Origin: Trifolium pratense
Lineage: Eukaryota; Streptophyta; Magnoliopsida; Fabales; Fabaceae
DNA: 64,000 bases
Direction of reading: 5' to 3'
NCBI RefSeq assembly: GCF_020283565.1
Contig: NC_060059.1
Span: forward strand, 48,752,572-48,816,571
The stretch's first letter is position 1. Each line of letters opens with the position of its first letter. A program made the position numbers and the translations under genes. This document shows, piece after piece, positions 22,630 through 34,229 of the stretch. The notes beneath the pieces were generated by a model. That model did no database searches. It saw nothing but the letters and a program-made list of their open reading frames with translations, and was not told where the DNA came from.

Positions 22630-22905
22630 TTCCCTCCGGTCCCTTTTATAAGAAACACTTTCGAATTTTTATTTGGTCTTTTTTATAAGAAACACATTAA
22701 CACAATTCCATTTGTATCCTTATTAAATACAATCAAATAATTCATTCTAATGCTAGTGATTTATTAGAGATGCCTATTTCCCATGTCAGTCAAAAGTTAG
22801 TTTTGGAATATAACATAAAATGTTAGAATCATTAATGAGAAAATTTCCCTTCATTGGTCTGTGTGATTTTGTCAAAGTGTTTCTTATAAAAAATATCGGT
22901 GGGAG
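22630..22905. mobile_element. Stowaway-like MITE
   Basis: The left end TTCCCTCCGGTCCC and the right end, whose reverse complement is CTCCCACCGATA, share the Tc1/mariner-type CTCCCTCCG terminus. Subterminal TTTATAAGAAACAC occurs in inverted orientation at both ends. TA dinucleotides flank it at 22628-22629 and 22906-22907. There is no coding capacity. The copia element landed within a few bases of its left end. Confidence 0.75.
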
Positions 22906-23155
22906 TATGTTGGTTATATCGCCAAAAAATGTTTTACAACATTGTACAGTGTTTCTCATAAACAATTACTTAATTATTCTTTTGCCAGTAAAATAATTTC
23001 TTAATTCAGGGCAACTAATTCACTGCATTGTAATTTTTTCTAAGTAATTTATGGTTATAAAAAAAAATTAAATTTATATCCCTATTAAACGCATATGTTT
23101 ATTAGTAGTATAGTTTTTTTTTTCCTCATCTTATAAAAAATAAAAAGTAATTCAA

Positions 23156-23168
23156 TTTTTTTTTGACT
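23156..23168 (-). mobile_element. Micro-insertion (13 bp) between 14-bp direct repeats
   Basis: A T tract plus GACT lies between repeats at 23142-23155 and 23169-23182 (one mismatch). The minus strand reads AGTC plus an A tail. Confidence 0.5.
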
Positions 23169-23354
23169 AAAAAGTTATTCAATATTTAAATCCCAAAAAT
23201 GTAAATAAATATGTCAAAACAAGAATTCTAAAAAAACAAGTGATTATTCTCCTCCCCGTGAAAAAAATACAATATTAAAAACTATTTTTTGGCTATATAT
23301 ACAACATACTCCATCCGTCTCAAAATATAAGCAAAAAGTGGTCAACTAAAGTGG

Positions 23355-23888
23355 ATGCACATTTAATCATGTATCTATCCCTCACCCAAATAGTTTTTCT
23401 ACCATAAGTTTTCTTCAATCAAACCCATTCCTTATACTACTATGGATCTTAAGGATAGGTTGGAGGGGCAAGAGCCTAAGGTCTATTTTGATGTTCAGAA
23501 ACAAGCGTTAGTGGTTCAATTTTTGAACCAATATAAAACTTTTGCTGAGCAAATATATGATTTCATCAAAGATCAACTTTGTGTTAGTCTATCTTATTTG
23601 TTAATTCCTAAGGTATAGTCTATACAACTGAGATTCTGCGCCATCTGAAATGAAATAAACCTAAAAAGTCAAATGTATTTGATCTCAAATTCCAACCAAA
23701 TACATTTAATTTTTTTAAATTACTTTTTCTCAAAAAGTCAAATATATTTCATTTTTCTTTGTTACTAGATATATGTCGATGAGCTAAAACCACTAGAAGT
23801 GAGTTAAGATCTGGAGCACGCCTTGGCAATGGTTGTATTTGAGAAGGGAGGCACAAACAAAGTAAACACTATATTCAAAATTCTATGG
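23355..23888 (+). repeat. Right arm of the decayed large inverted repeat
   Basis: Partner of 16315-16825. Just before it, a Stowaway-like terminus CTCCATCCGTCTCAAAATAT begins at 23309 after a TA, so the family is probably a Tc1/mariner-related non-autonomous element. Confidence 0.65.
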
Positions 23889-24748
23889 TTTAAGTTTTGA
23901 GATAAATCAGATTGTCAATGATGATTCGCTTGAGGCACCTAATAACAATGATAAATTTGCGCCCGCCGCTCTAGTGCAAAAATGACTTTACAATTATTGA
24001 TATTATTATATCCACTTAATTAAAAAGGAGTATAAAATGTGAATCTGATGACAGTTTAGTAGATATATTGGAAATTTTGATTTTAGAACGTAACCTTTTA
24101 CACCTAATTTTGTAAAAAACAGGTTTCAAATGGGAAATAAAGAAGCAGTATACTTGTAAATTTCATTCAACATCTAATTTTAAGAAAAAATGATGTGAAA
24201 CAAAAAAGCTTGTTTTAGTCTTTTAGATAAAAAGTTGTGACATGTTATTTTTTTGTTCTTTTCCCACAAAAATAAGTCACGCTTTCAACTTAACCCACAC
24301 GATTGTAAACTCTTTCTCAATCTCTTCATGCATATTCGTTTCAATCTCTTCACCTGCATAAACTGGCCAAAATTCAATTTTTTCATTCCCTCCAACTCTC
24401 GACCCCCTTCGATTTCGATTCAGATTAAGCGACAAAGAAGAAGAAATTACGCGACGAAGAAGAAGAAAGCACACAATTCAGGGAACGATTAGCACTTTTT
24501 GTTTGAGTTAATGTGTTGACAACAAGGTTGCATGGATACCAGATGAGCTGGAGATTATTTTATGACAAAGAGTCAACGTTTCTACATGTCAAAGGAGGTT
24601 GACATTTGTAGCACCGAAGAAAAGTGTCTGGTTTGTAAAGTTGCAATGACATGATTGGTTGTGGCATCAATTGGTTCCAGCCTTCTCCCTATTTAGTTTT
24701 CACCACCAATTTAATTTGATTCGGGAGTCAGTTCATTCTGGCATCAAG
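23889..24748. other. Intergenic region left of RLPH2
   Basis: Mixed AT-rich sequence with a CT/GA-rich patch at about 24290-24480 that gives overlapping open frames on both strands. No domain or splice pattern supports a gene. It ends at the hAT-like insertion. Confidence 0.5.
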
Positions 24749-25252
24749 CAGGGACGGAACTAGAAGTTTTGAGTAGTGGGGTCATTATAAAATTGCATCA
24801 TTAAATAAATATAACATTTAATTTTCAAAAGCATAAAAAATACATTATAATTGTTCTCTAGGACGTTCCATATTTTTTTTGTTTACAATGAGCTATGGAT
24901 CGAACCCAGGACCTATAACGTACTATCCAAACCCCTCACCACTAGACTAAACCTAGTGGCTTTACGTTCCATATTTTGATAATTGAATAATTTTCTCTTT
25001 TTCAACATCAAGAAAAATATCTCTCTCAATATAAGTAACTAAACAATTATTTACCCATTCATCTCCCATAAATTTTTGGGTGTGGGCAACTAAGTAAGTT
25101 TTGAACTGATTGTGTGTGGCCGTGATTGTTGACTACTATGAAATTTATCAACTAATTTATTTGTTACATAATATAATATATGTATAGTAGTATAAAAAAA
25201 TTCACATCAAAGTAGGGACATAGGCCTAGTGGCCTTCCTAGGTCCGTCACTG
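24749..25252. mobile_element. hAT-like non-autonomous element, 504 bp
   Basis: The left end CAGGGACGGAACTAG and the right end, whose reverse complement is CAGTGACGGACCTAG, form terminal inverted repeats of the CAGNGRCGGA type common in plant hAT MITEs. The 6-bp ATCAAG flanks both sides (24743-24748 and 25253-25258), two bases short of the usual 8-bp hAT duplication. A SINE is inserted inside it. Confidence 0.65.
24877..24963 (-). mobile_element. tRNA-derived SINE with 14-bp target duplication
   Basis: On the minus strand the segment shows an A-box-like TAGTCTAGTGG, a B-box GGGTTCGATCC and a short A tail. The direct repeat ACGTTCCATATTTT flanks it at 24863-24876 and 24964-24977. The 87-bp body is short for a plant SINE, so it may be a truncated or minimal family. 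Confidence 0.75.
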
Positions 25253-25461
25253 ATCAAGTGATTCCAGTTTTCTCCCTTATCTGGTCTAGTTTTTAGTTGT
25301 AGTAAGTGTGTGTTGTCTTTATATTAGTGAATATCCCAAAACCATGAAAAATTGCCTTTTTTATTTTCTTGTGATTTTTTACCTTTTTCTCCTCTCTTTA
25401 GTTAAAATAAAATAGAGCCTCATAAACCCGAACCAAAAGCATATACAAAGAACCAACAACA

Positions 25462-28400
25462 ATGTCAGAACCCCCTGAATCCAGTAGGATCATATGCTGC
25501 ATCGGCGACATCCACGGCTACATAACCAAACTCCAAAACCTCTGGTCAAATCTCGAAAACACAATCAACCCATCACAATTCAAAACCGCCACAATAATCT
25601 TCTTAGGTGATTACTGCGATAGAGGTCCACAAACTCGTCAAGTAATCGATTATCTCATTTCTTTACCAACTCGTTACCCTAATCAGAAACACGTGTTCCT
25701 CGCTGGAAACCATGACTTTGCTTTCGCCGCTTTCCTCCGCCTCCTCCCGCCACCGCTTGATGGATCTGATTTTTGTGATGGGTGGAAGGAGTTTGAGGAA
25801 AGTGAAGAGAGAGAAGGGTGGTTTAATGGTGATGGATATGAGAAGATGCATTTACAAGGGAGAAGATGGAGTGGGAAAATTAAAGCTAAGTTTAATGTTG
25901 CTAAAGGGACTGAGTATCAGGGTTCTATTTATGATGCTGGTCCCACTTTTCAATCTTATGGAGTTTCTCATGGGTCTGCTGGTTAGTATCTTTTTCTTAT
26001 TCATCTTTTTTTTTCTCGAAGAATGTTCTTATTCTTGATCGGTGTATGTTTGGTTCTGCGGTGAGAAAAGTTGATTGAATGTGATTTATGTATAGTGATT
26101 AGTGAGTTGAGTGTAAAATGATTTATGTTTTGGATACATTCGGGTAAAAGTGAGTTGAATATTAAATTTGAGTCTAAAAATCAATTTTAGAATCATAAGC
26201 TACAATTTCTAGTTTCAAGTAGAATTAATTCCGGAGGAGAATCAATTCTACTTTAGAGAAATCACTACGGTTCGATCCTCCGCAACTGCGATCAGGTGGG
26301 GGCTGAAACCACTTAGGTCAGAACTGTCCCGAACCAGATTAGGCAGTCCAGTGGGCTGGAATGCCGGATACTGGTGGTGAAAATACCAAAAAAAAATGTC
26401 AAAATCAACACCTCTAGAATCTATTATGGTCTCTAAAAGTGGAAGCAAACATATATATTTGACTGGAAAAGTATCTTTTGGATAAAAGCAACAGAAACAA
26501 ATGTTAGTGCTAGTGCTCACTGTGTGAGTTTTTCCTTGTTTTCGTTGAATCAACATGGTCATTAGTAAAGATGTGGAAGACCCTCTACTGTCATCAAAGT
26601 TTTGAAGACTACATGGGACACTTTGTGACACTTTCTCACCTAGCAATTGCCTTACTTTTGCAGAACTGTTTCACTCTCGTACCTCACATTATCGATATAC
26701 CAAAATTATTCCTGAAGTTATAAAATTCTAAGAAAATATATCCCTCCGTTGGTATTTATAGGACTAGAATGACATTAAGTTGGTAATATTGGAGATAAAT
26801 TTAAAACTAACTGAATAATTTCAAGGATACATTTTATAACAGATCTAAACAAGGTGGTGAGTGGTGACTAGTGAACTTGACTAACATTTTGCAATTCTAT
26901 GGATCATTTTAGAATATTGATAATGTGGAGGACTAGGTACCCTTTAACTTTCAAGGACCAACTTGAGTACTTACTTCTTTTTTTTGTTAGTTATGTCTCT
27001 ATGTCATGCCGAAGATGCACTAGTAGAAGGGACATTGGATTTATTTTTTATTAATAAATTGGGGTTTTGAATGTAATTAGAAAATGTTTTTATAATCACT
27101 AATAAGTATTACTATATCTGATTTTAACCATTTTTATTATAGTGAGAGTTTTTTTTTTTTTTTTACTAAAATTATAGTGAGAGGTTTAAATGTGATGATT
27201 GTATCAATTTCTTTTTTATAACCTGTATGATTCCATCAGTTGATTACAGGATGGGATACATATCTATTTCCTCAAGTCATTGTTGATTTTAAAAGTTATA
27301 AAATGAACTTTAAGTTATTTTTTTGACTCGGCCGTTATAAGTTATAAAATGAACTTTAACCTGCATTGCTCAATTTAGAAAATCACATGATACCGAGAAT
27401 ACCTGTTAATGAAACATGGTCCAGGGTAGATTGGACTAACAAGATAAAAAAGCTAGGGAAATGTTGATGCGCTGTTGAAAGTTATTTATTTAAGTTAAGT
27501 TATTTGTGAATGTAACTGAATTATAGGTGCGCGTCAAATATATTTTAGAACACACGTGTTTGAGAGAGCTTATAAAGTACCTTAGGATATATCTGAAAGC
27601 TGTTTTCAGCTGATTTTAATAAGCTTTCTATGGTCATTTATTAAAACAGCTTAACATATATGAAAGTAGTTGAACCACATTCTATCTTTTGGTTATGAAA
27701 ACAACTTATATAAGTGCTTAATTAAGCTGCTCACCCAAACACAAGGTATAAAAGCAATTCATTGCATGCAGATCTGGTTAATGCAGTTCCTGATGAGCAT
27801 AAGAAATTTCTTGCCGATTTGGTGTGGGTCCACGAAGAGGTGATGCTTACTTTCTTTGTCTCTTTGTTTCTATAGTCATATCACATGGCTCAGATTTCCA
27901 ACTTATTCATGGTTGTTCCTTGGAACAAAAATCCTTGTTTTGTTTGCAAACTGATGTTGAATAAATGAACAACTTATGAAGTCTCTTTGGATCATGTTTT
28001 ACCAGGATGATGTCTTTATAAACACTGATGATGGAGTTAAGTGCTGCAAGTTGATTGCTGTTCATGCTGGTTTGGAGAAAGGTGTAGATGTGAAAGAGCA
28101 GATGAAAATTTTGAAAGCTCGAGATACTCGGATACCAAAGGTGCAGCCTTTAAGTGGTAGAAAGAATGTATGGGATATTCCAGAGGTGATAGCTTGCTTC
28201 TTACTTTCATATTATTGCAACATACTATGAAACACCGACACACACATGAAACATACTGACTCCGACACTTTGTTGCTAATAATAAATTTAGAAAATAAAT
28301 TAATCCAATGTAATCACACGTCTTAGTGTCATGTCGGACACTGACATGTGTTTGATACCAGACTTCAATCAAAATTGTTGGTGCTATAGAGGTGACATAT

Positions 28401-28656
28401 TTACATGTCATGCACATTGTTAGTATTTTTTTTCAGTTGCTTTTGTAGCTTATTCAAATATATTGGATTTACTGTTTTCTTGTAGGAACTAAGTGCAAGT
28501 CCAACTATCATTGTTAGTGGTCACCATGCAAAACTCCATGTTGAAGGTTTAAGGTTGATAATTGACGAAGGCGGTGGATACCCTGATAAACCAGTAGCTG
28601 CAATTCTTCTTCCTTCCATGAAGATTATTCGTGATACTGATGTATTGGCAAAATAG
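25462..28656 (+). CDS. RLPH2: Rhizobiales-like protein phosphatase (RLPH2 type), 4 exons, 312 aa
   Basis: Exons are 25462-25981, 27772-27839, 28006-28185 and 28486-28656. All introns are GT-AG and the phases join cleanly to a 312-residue protein. The sequence closely resembles what I recall of Arabidopsis RLPH2, a PPP-superfamily metallophosphatase of bacterial type reported to prefer phosphotyrosine. Visible metal and catalytic motifs are GDIHG (residues 15-19), GDYCDRG (49-55), GNHD (82-85), HAGLEKG in exon 3 and SGHHGKLH in exon 4. No signal peptide or membrane segment is seen. The ATG at 25462 fits the family start. Intron 1 (1790 bp) is enlarged by repeats. The gene looks intact. Confidence 0.93.
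26262..26396 (+). repeat. SINE-like fragment in RLPH2 intron 1
   Basis: A B-box-like GGTTCGATCCTC is followed by about 115 bp of GC-richer sequence and an A tract at 26388-26396. No clear A box or target duplication is seen, so it is probably a 5'-truncated copy. Confidence 0.4.
27149..27170 (-). mobile_element. Micro-insertion (22 bp) in RLPH2 intron 1
   Basis: A T tract plus ACTAAA lies between perfect 13-bp repeats ATTATAGTGAGAG at 27136-27148 and 27171-27183. Confidence 0.6.
27314..27338 (-). mobile_element. Micro-insertion (25 bp) in RLPH2 intron 1
   Basis: The 21-bp repeats at 27293-27313 and 27339-27359 are identical. The insert on the minus strand reads ATAACGGCCGAGTC followed by an A tract, like the very end of an L1-type transcript. 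Confidence 0.65.
27539..27747. mobile_element. Small hAT-like MITE at the end of RLPH2 intron 1
   Basis: The left end CACGTGTTTGAGAGAGCTT and the right end AAGCTGCTCACCCAAACAC are inverted relatives of each other, with AT-rich sequence containing AAGCTT/TAAGC words between. It lies just upstream of the exon 2 acceptor. Confidence 0.45.
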
Positions 28657-29973
28657 GTTTGTATTTGTGATAGTCTTGCTCGTATACAAAGTAGTCAAGT
28701 TATTAAGACTCTGATAAATGCTAGACCAACATTGTAAGGCTGTAACATTGTGTCTATTCCTTCTCATCTTAAACTTGGGTATGAAAGCAGCCATTTTCTT
28801 TGCGCGTGTAGGGTTCACAATGACAAGAAAATATCCATTTAGATAAGAAACATGCATACACAATAATGTATATACTAGTATTATTATAATCTTCATCCTC
28901 AAATGTAGAACTCTCTTAAAAACAATTATTGTCACGATACTCTCGCAAGAGGGCTTGTCACAGTTAATGAATATTGGGTACAAATAACCTTCCTCTGAAG
29001 TACAGTAACCCATGAACAAAATCTTAACAACTTATGCATGTGATCATCATTTCTGAACTACTAGTATTAGTTTTTTCCCCTTCTGTTTTATATACATAAT
29101 AGTCTTTTAGTCTGTTAAATTAAGAAGAAATGGTATTGGTGATGGTGATGAACACATGATAATATGATATGAAAGAGATGAACAACAACATTATATCATT
29201 AAACTTCTCAAAACTACATCAGCAACTTAATTCAATTTTATAGGAATTGGGTTGAGGGTAGTTGTATCTGGGTGGGAATTCATGAATTGTTCATATGACA
29301 GGAAGTCTTCTTATCATTCCTTTAAACTTGAACGTGGTGCCTATTTTCCAGCAACACGTGTTGATTTTACATCTAGGTTTGGGGGCCTAAAAGCACTGCC
29401 AGGGGCCTAAAAAGCAATTTTCATGAGCTTTTGAACCACAAGTTTGACTGTGAATTAATTGGGCCCTAGCCCTTATATTGTTGCATCAAGAGCCAAACGA
29501 ACAAACAGCATATTATGGAGATTTTAACAGATAAATAATAAGTAAATATCCATGAACGATCAGATGAGATGATGCAGGTATCTTTTAACTTAACTTATGT
29601 TTTTAGTTCGACCTCTGATTTGGAACCAAAGACCTAAGTTAAAACTCTTAGATAAAGTTTGTCACCCATTTAGATCTCACAAGATTCAATAGATTTACGT
29701 CTTCTAACTTAACTTATGTTTTTAGTTCGACCTCTCATTTGGAACCAAAGACCTAAGTTAAAACTCTTAGATAAAGTTTGTCACCCATTTAGATCTCACA
29801 AGATTCAATAGATTTATGCCAAAAAAAAAGAGTATACAATGCAAGTCATTTACCATTTTACAGTTTCAACAAAAATGGGTTAAAGAAGGGTTTAGTCCCT
29901 CATTGTTATATAAAAAAGAAGGTTGAAGAAACTACCAGGTGCAGGCGGTTACTTTGTATTTGGTATTTTTGAC
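28657..29973. other. Intergenic region downstream of RLPH2
   Basis: Presumed RLPH2 3' flank. A long open frame on the opposite strand overlapping exon 4 has no recognisable domain. The only structured feature is the 119-bp tandem duplication. Confidence 0.5.
29586..29823. repeat. Tandem duplication, two copies of 119 bp
   Basis: Copies start at 29586 and 29705 with few differences (for example GATTTGG versus CATTTGG). An A tract follows the second copy at about 29820. A B-box-like GTTCGACCTC occurs in each, so a duplicated SINE piece is possible. Confidence 0.7.
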
Positions 29974-30102
29974 GGGGATTTACTTTTGTCACCCTACCGG
30001 TTACTCACACGTCCTACAAGTTTCCCATTTTACCCTTCCGCTACTTGAGTAGCGAACATGTAAAAAATGAATAGTTTTTGAGTAATTACACCCTACCAAA
30101 AA

Positions 30103-30142
30103 TTTTATAACATCCGCTACTTAAGTAGCGGACGTTATAAAA
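30103..30142. repeat. 40-bp palindrome, copy 1
   Basis: Two 20-bp arms with one mismatch are centred on CTTAAG. The core is CCGCTACTTAAGTAGCGG. Confidence 0.9.
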
Positions 30143-30525
30143 ATCTTGGTTAGGTGTTTTTTACTCAAAAAATCTCATTTTTATAACGTCCGATACTTAA
30201 GTATCGGGCAAAATCCTAAATGGTGCGATGTCATAAAGTCTTAGTACAACTTTCATATATAATGCAAAAATCTTGGTAGAGTGTTTTTTCCTCAAAAATC
30301 TCATTTTTATAACGTCTGATACTTAAGTATCGTCTGATACTTAAGTATCGGACAGAATCCTGAATAGTGCAATGAAAGTCTCACATTTGAAGTACAACTT
30401 TCATATATAAAGCAAAAAGTCTTACATTTGAAGTAGAACTTTCATATATAAAGCAAAGAGTCTCTCATTTAAAGTACAACTTTCATATATGGTTAAAATA
30501 TTACAAATTTATAAAAATGAGAAAT

Positions 30526-30565
30526 TTTTATAACATCCGCTACTTAAGTAGCGGACGTTATAAAA
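30526..30565. repeat. 40-bp palindrome, copy 2
   Basis: The same 40 bases as copy 1, 423 bp further on. Related 18-bp cores (CCGATACTTAAGTATCGG type) lie between the two. Confidence 0.9.
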
Positions 30566-30725
30566 ATCTTGGTAGGATGTGGGATCTCAACTGATTCAAA
30601 AACTAAGGAATTTTTACACGTCCATCACTTAAATGTCAGATAGTATTCCGTGACCTAAGTAGTGGACAGGGGTAGTATGATAATTTCGTAGCCATGGCCC
30701 AGTAGGGTTGCAAAACTAATTCTCC

Positions 30726-32232
30726 TTTTGATATTGTATAATTGAAGCAAGTTAATTGAGTTATTTTAAACTCATCAAAACATAAACCTATCCAAAGTCC
30801 ACACAATGACCAGTTCATAAAAAATACGGTCTAGGGGCCACAAGTCGACTGCATAAAACAAACAAAATCTACTCTATGCTTCATGTAAGATGATTTTTGT
30901 TCTATGTACATGTTCTGATTTTAAAGAAACAAAGTCAAGATCAGTTGAATCTAGTTCATCCGAAATGCAACAAGATGAATCGTACCAAAAAGCATATCTT
31001 CCACTGTTAGATATGAAGAATTCGGATTTAATGTGTAACTACTTTAGTAGTAAATGGTAATGCACACTGTTTTTTCTCTCTAGTTTTTATATATTTTTTA
31101 GCAATTATTAATTTATCAAATAAAATTGAGGAAATAATATGAATTTAATGGATATGTTACGCCCGGTGTAAAATATTTTTACAAACGTCCAATAGGAATT
31201 AACTATTCCTCCACATCATATCATGGAAGTGGAGATATAGTGAAGTCATTTGATTGAATACATGATTAATATTAGATGACAGTGTAAAATTATTTTGCAC
31301 ATATTATAAAGATTTTTTTTAATTTTAAATATCAACAAAGACATATATAAAGTGTAGCTTATGAAATTTTTGATAATATTGCAAAGATAAGAGAATATGA
31401 ATATTTTAAAACATAAAGAATATGTAAGAACACCGACCACTTAGGTCGGATATTATTGACCCAGAACAAGCCTCTACGAGATAGGGTGATATCTCAAATT
31501 GAGAATCATTCAAGCAGTTAATCATGCTCAGATCGCACATGTCGTTGTTCATCATCCAAACTTATCTTTCTACCTCCTTAAAAATCAAGGACACAATCAT
31601 ACAATAGTATAATCCTATAGTACAAATAATGTTCAAATAATGTAGTTTGTTTTTTTTTTTTTGGTACATAAAGGGGGCTTCCCGTAATGTAGTTTAAAAT
31701 ACAAAGAAGTAAAATACATTCGTAAAATTTAAAATAAAAGTTATATAAATGATAAAAATCTTATTTTCACGCACATTTTTTCACTGAGGATATTACATGG
31801 CCCCAAATGCTTGCTATTTTATTTTATTTTATTTTTGTCTTAAACAATCGCTACAAATTGGAAAATCACGTAATAAATTAGGAATTACAGTATGAGGTAC
31901 AAAATTTCATTATGAATATATACAAACAAGAATATCAAATTGAGTTGATTTATTGTCAGTTGCCAAGGATCTTGTCGAGTAATTTAGATCCATGAAGAAG
32001 CCTCCACGACATTTACTTCAATGACTCGTTTCACAAAACTTAACATTGGATTCCATCACAATACATATTTATATATTTATTCAATCATTCATGTTTTCAC
32101 AGCATGAAGCCAAGAACATGTTTACTCGTATAAGAACCAAACGACGTTGTTGCCGCAATAGTCATGCAAGTTAATATTGTAATTTCAGTATGGTGGAACA
32201 TGATCAATTCATATACAAACATTTATTTAAAA
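30726..32232. other. AT-rich intergenic region
   Basis: No gene is supported. Apart from the micro-insertion at 31649-31684 nothing structured was recognised. Confidence 0.5.
31649..31684 (-). mobile_element. Micro-insertion (36 bp) between perfect 11-bp direct repeats
   Basis: TAATGTAGTTT flanks it at 31638-31648 and 31685-31695. The minus strand ends in TTTATGTACC plus an A tract, a LINE-like 3' end. Confidence 0.65.
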
Positions 32233-33350
32233 CTAGTCCCACACCCGTGCGATGCACGGGTGTTATGCGGTATTTTATATTATAATGTTGAAAAATCATT
32301 CGTATAAATTGAAACAATAAGTATTATGAAAATTATAATAGTAACATCAACAACAACAAAATAATAATAATAATAATTAAAAAAGTTATGTAAATATAAG
32401 ATATATATTAAAGATGTATTTATACATTTCGAAAAGATTACAATGGATCCTATTGCATCTATCAAAATAAGTTGGTAATTCATAAATTGTCATGTCACTA
32501 TGAAAACGGTTTGTGGCCATACTCATACACTATGCATTTGATTCTTAATTGGACACTATAATTCAATATATAGTATAAAAGATTAATTAGTGCATATAAT
32601 TTAGTAAAAACTATTATTATTAGTTGAGTGGGTGTATAATGAAAAGTCATAGGTATATAAATGTAGACATATGAAAAAGTGTATAGAGATGACAATGATG
32701 TAAGTAGAAGTGATGTGGCATTATTGAGTGATTTAATTGGATATAAGTGGCTGACGTGGATTAGAGTTAGATTAGTGGTTGCACAACTATCTAGGAATTT
32801 TATATATAGACATTTATACATTTAAAAAACTTATTTATACATCACTTTTGAAGTTACTTTGGTATCTTCTTCATTAACATTGATTAGCAATATCTTTAAC
32901 TCGTTCTTCAAAATAACTATGGAAATGACAACATATAATTGACAATGATCGATGTTGAAACATAAGTTTTTATTTATATTATAAATCTCATTGGAGGATT
33001 CTGAGTTGGATAAACTACTTCAATATCTCTTACCAAAAAACTATTGTATTATCGAATTTGACATTTATATTAATTTGAAATTTATTGGAGCAAAGATAAA
33101 CCAACTTAACTCATACTCAAATATCAAATATGATAAAAATCATATAGGGCATAACAACCATTAGTAAATTTATTTTTTATTTTTTTTACTAACATTATAA
33201 AGTGGTCCTGACAATCGACCAACTCTTATATTTACAAAGATCGGACAAAAGATTATTAGCAAAAACATTAACTTTTTTGAAAAAAAACAATAAAATACAC
33301 AAAATAATAAAATAAACATAAAAAATTTAAAATGAATAATAACCCAAAAC

Positions 33351-33410
<60 letters not shown>

Positions 33411-33557
33411 TATTATTATTATAATTAGTACCCCACATTAAATAGATGTAAGTGGATGATGTGACTAAATGAAAGGTTTTCATTGGTTTGTGGATTAGGG
33501 TTTAGATAAGCAATTCCACAACTATTTAGGATTTATATATATATATATATATATAGA
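32233..33557 (-). mobile_element. Non-autonomous Helitron, 1325 bp
   Basis: The minus-strand 3' end has a hairpin with 10-bp arms (ACACCCGTGC/GCACGGGTGT, 32241-32263), a 4-bp spacer, then CTAG followed by T. The 5' end at 33557 reads TCTATATATATATA after A. A second 5'-like end (TCTATATATAAAATTCCTAG) occurs at 32810, so either one element with a duplicated 5' segment or a nested pair is present. No Rep/helicase coding is seen. Confidence 0.75.
33349..33410. repeat. (AAT)n microsatellite
   Basis: About 20 trinucleotide units inside the Helitron. It gives an artefactual poly-Tyr frame on the minus strand. Confidence 0.9.
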
Positions 33558-33891
33558 TATTAGTTCCATATCTATCACTAATTATACACTCCCTAACTAA
33601 CAACATGTTCCATATAATGCATTTATTTAAAGCTTACGAAGAAATTATTTTTTTTAAAAAAATGCATGCGTCAAGAATAGTGTTCTATAAGTTGTCTTTA
33701 GTCAAAAAAGTTGTATTTGATATAAATTTTTTATGAACAATCATATGCAATTTTAATAATTTCATTTGTATATATGCATTTAAGAAATTATATTCGTTTA
33801 TTATGGATATGGTCCAAAAGGGGACGACCATACTACTTTATAATAATATATTTGTTATTATAAAATTTAGTTAAATTGATCATAGGTAACT

Positions 33892-34138
33892 TGTTAGATG
33901 TATTGATCAAATATAAGCTAGTTAGATGCAATGCTCATGAGCAAGCTTGCCAAGCCTATGAGCCAGGCCTGCTGTCAAGGCACGCGCGTGTTTGCAGCTG
34001 AAGCTTAAGGCGCAAGTTAGCTTAGTTTAAGGTTGTTAAAGTTTGTTAAGTTGTTGTAACTAACTTGTATCTTGTACATGGGCTATATAAGGTCTTGCTA
34101 TGATCAATGAAAGTCAAGAAGTACCATTTGCCTTATCA
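33892..34138 (+). repeat. 5' LTR of the split copia element
   Basis: The 247-bp repeat has a TATATAA box at 34084-34090. TGGTATCAG begins at 34141. Confidence 0.93.
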
Positions 34139-34229
34139 ATTGGTATCAGTTTACCTTCTAAAGATCCAGCCTTTGCAATAACCGTAGTTAGTTACAAAGT
34201 TCTTCATCGTGTTCTTGCTTGAAGATTCC

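Larger units (their letters stand above)
29974..30725. mobile_element. Unclassified element with repeated palindromes, about 752 bp
   Basis: Ends form imperfect 25-bp inverted repeats (GGGGATTTACTTTTGTCACC on the left; 19 of 25 positions match the right end). Near-identical 7-bp flanks (TTTTGAC/TTTTGAT) suggest a target duplication. The interior holds several CTTAAG-centred palindromes and repeated ACTTTCATATATAAAGCAAA-like blocks. There is no coding capacity. Confidence 0.5.

Noticed and set aside
22467..22658. 63-codon minus-strand open frame at the end of the copia LTR
   Set aside because: It lies in the LTR and the adjacent MITE end, so it is a chance frame.
24253..24492. Two opposed open frames in a CT/GA-rich patch
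   Set aside because: Mirror-image composition artefact. No similarity to a known family and no supporting gene structure.
28549..29019. 156-codon open frame antisense to RLPH2 exon 4
   Set aside because: It overlaps the well-supported last exon on the other strand and has no recognisable domain.
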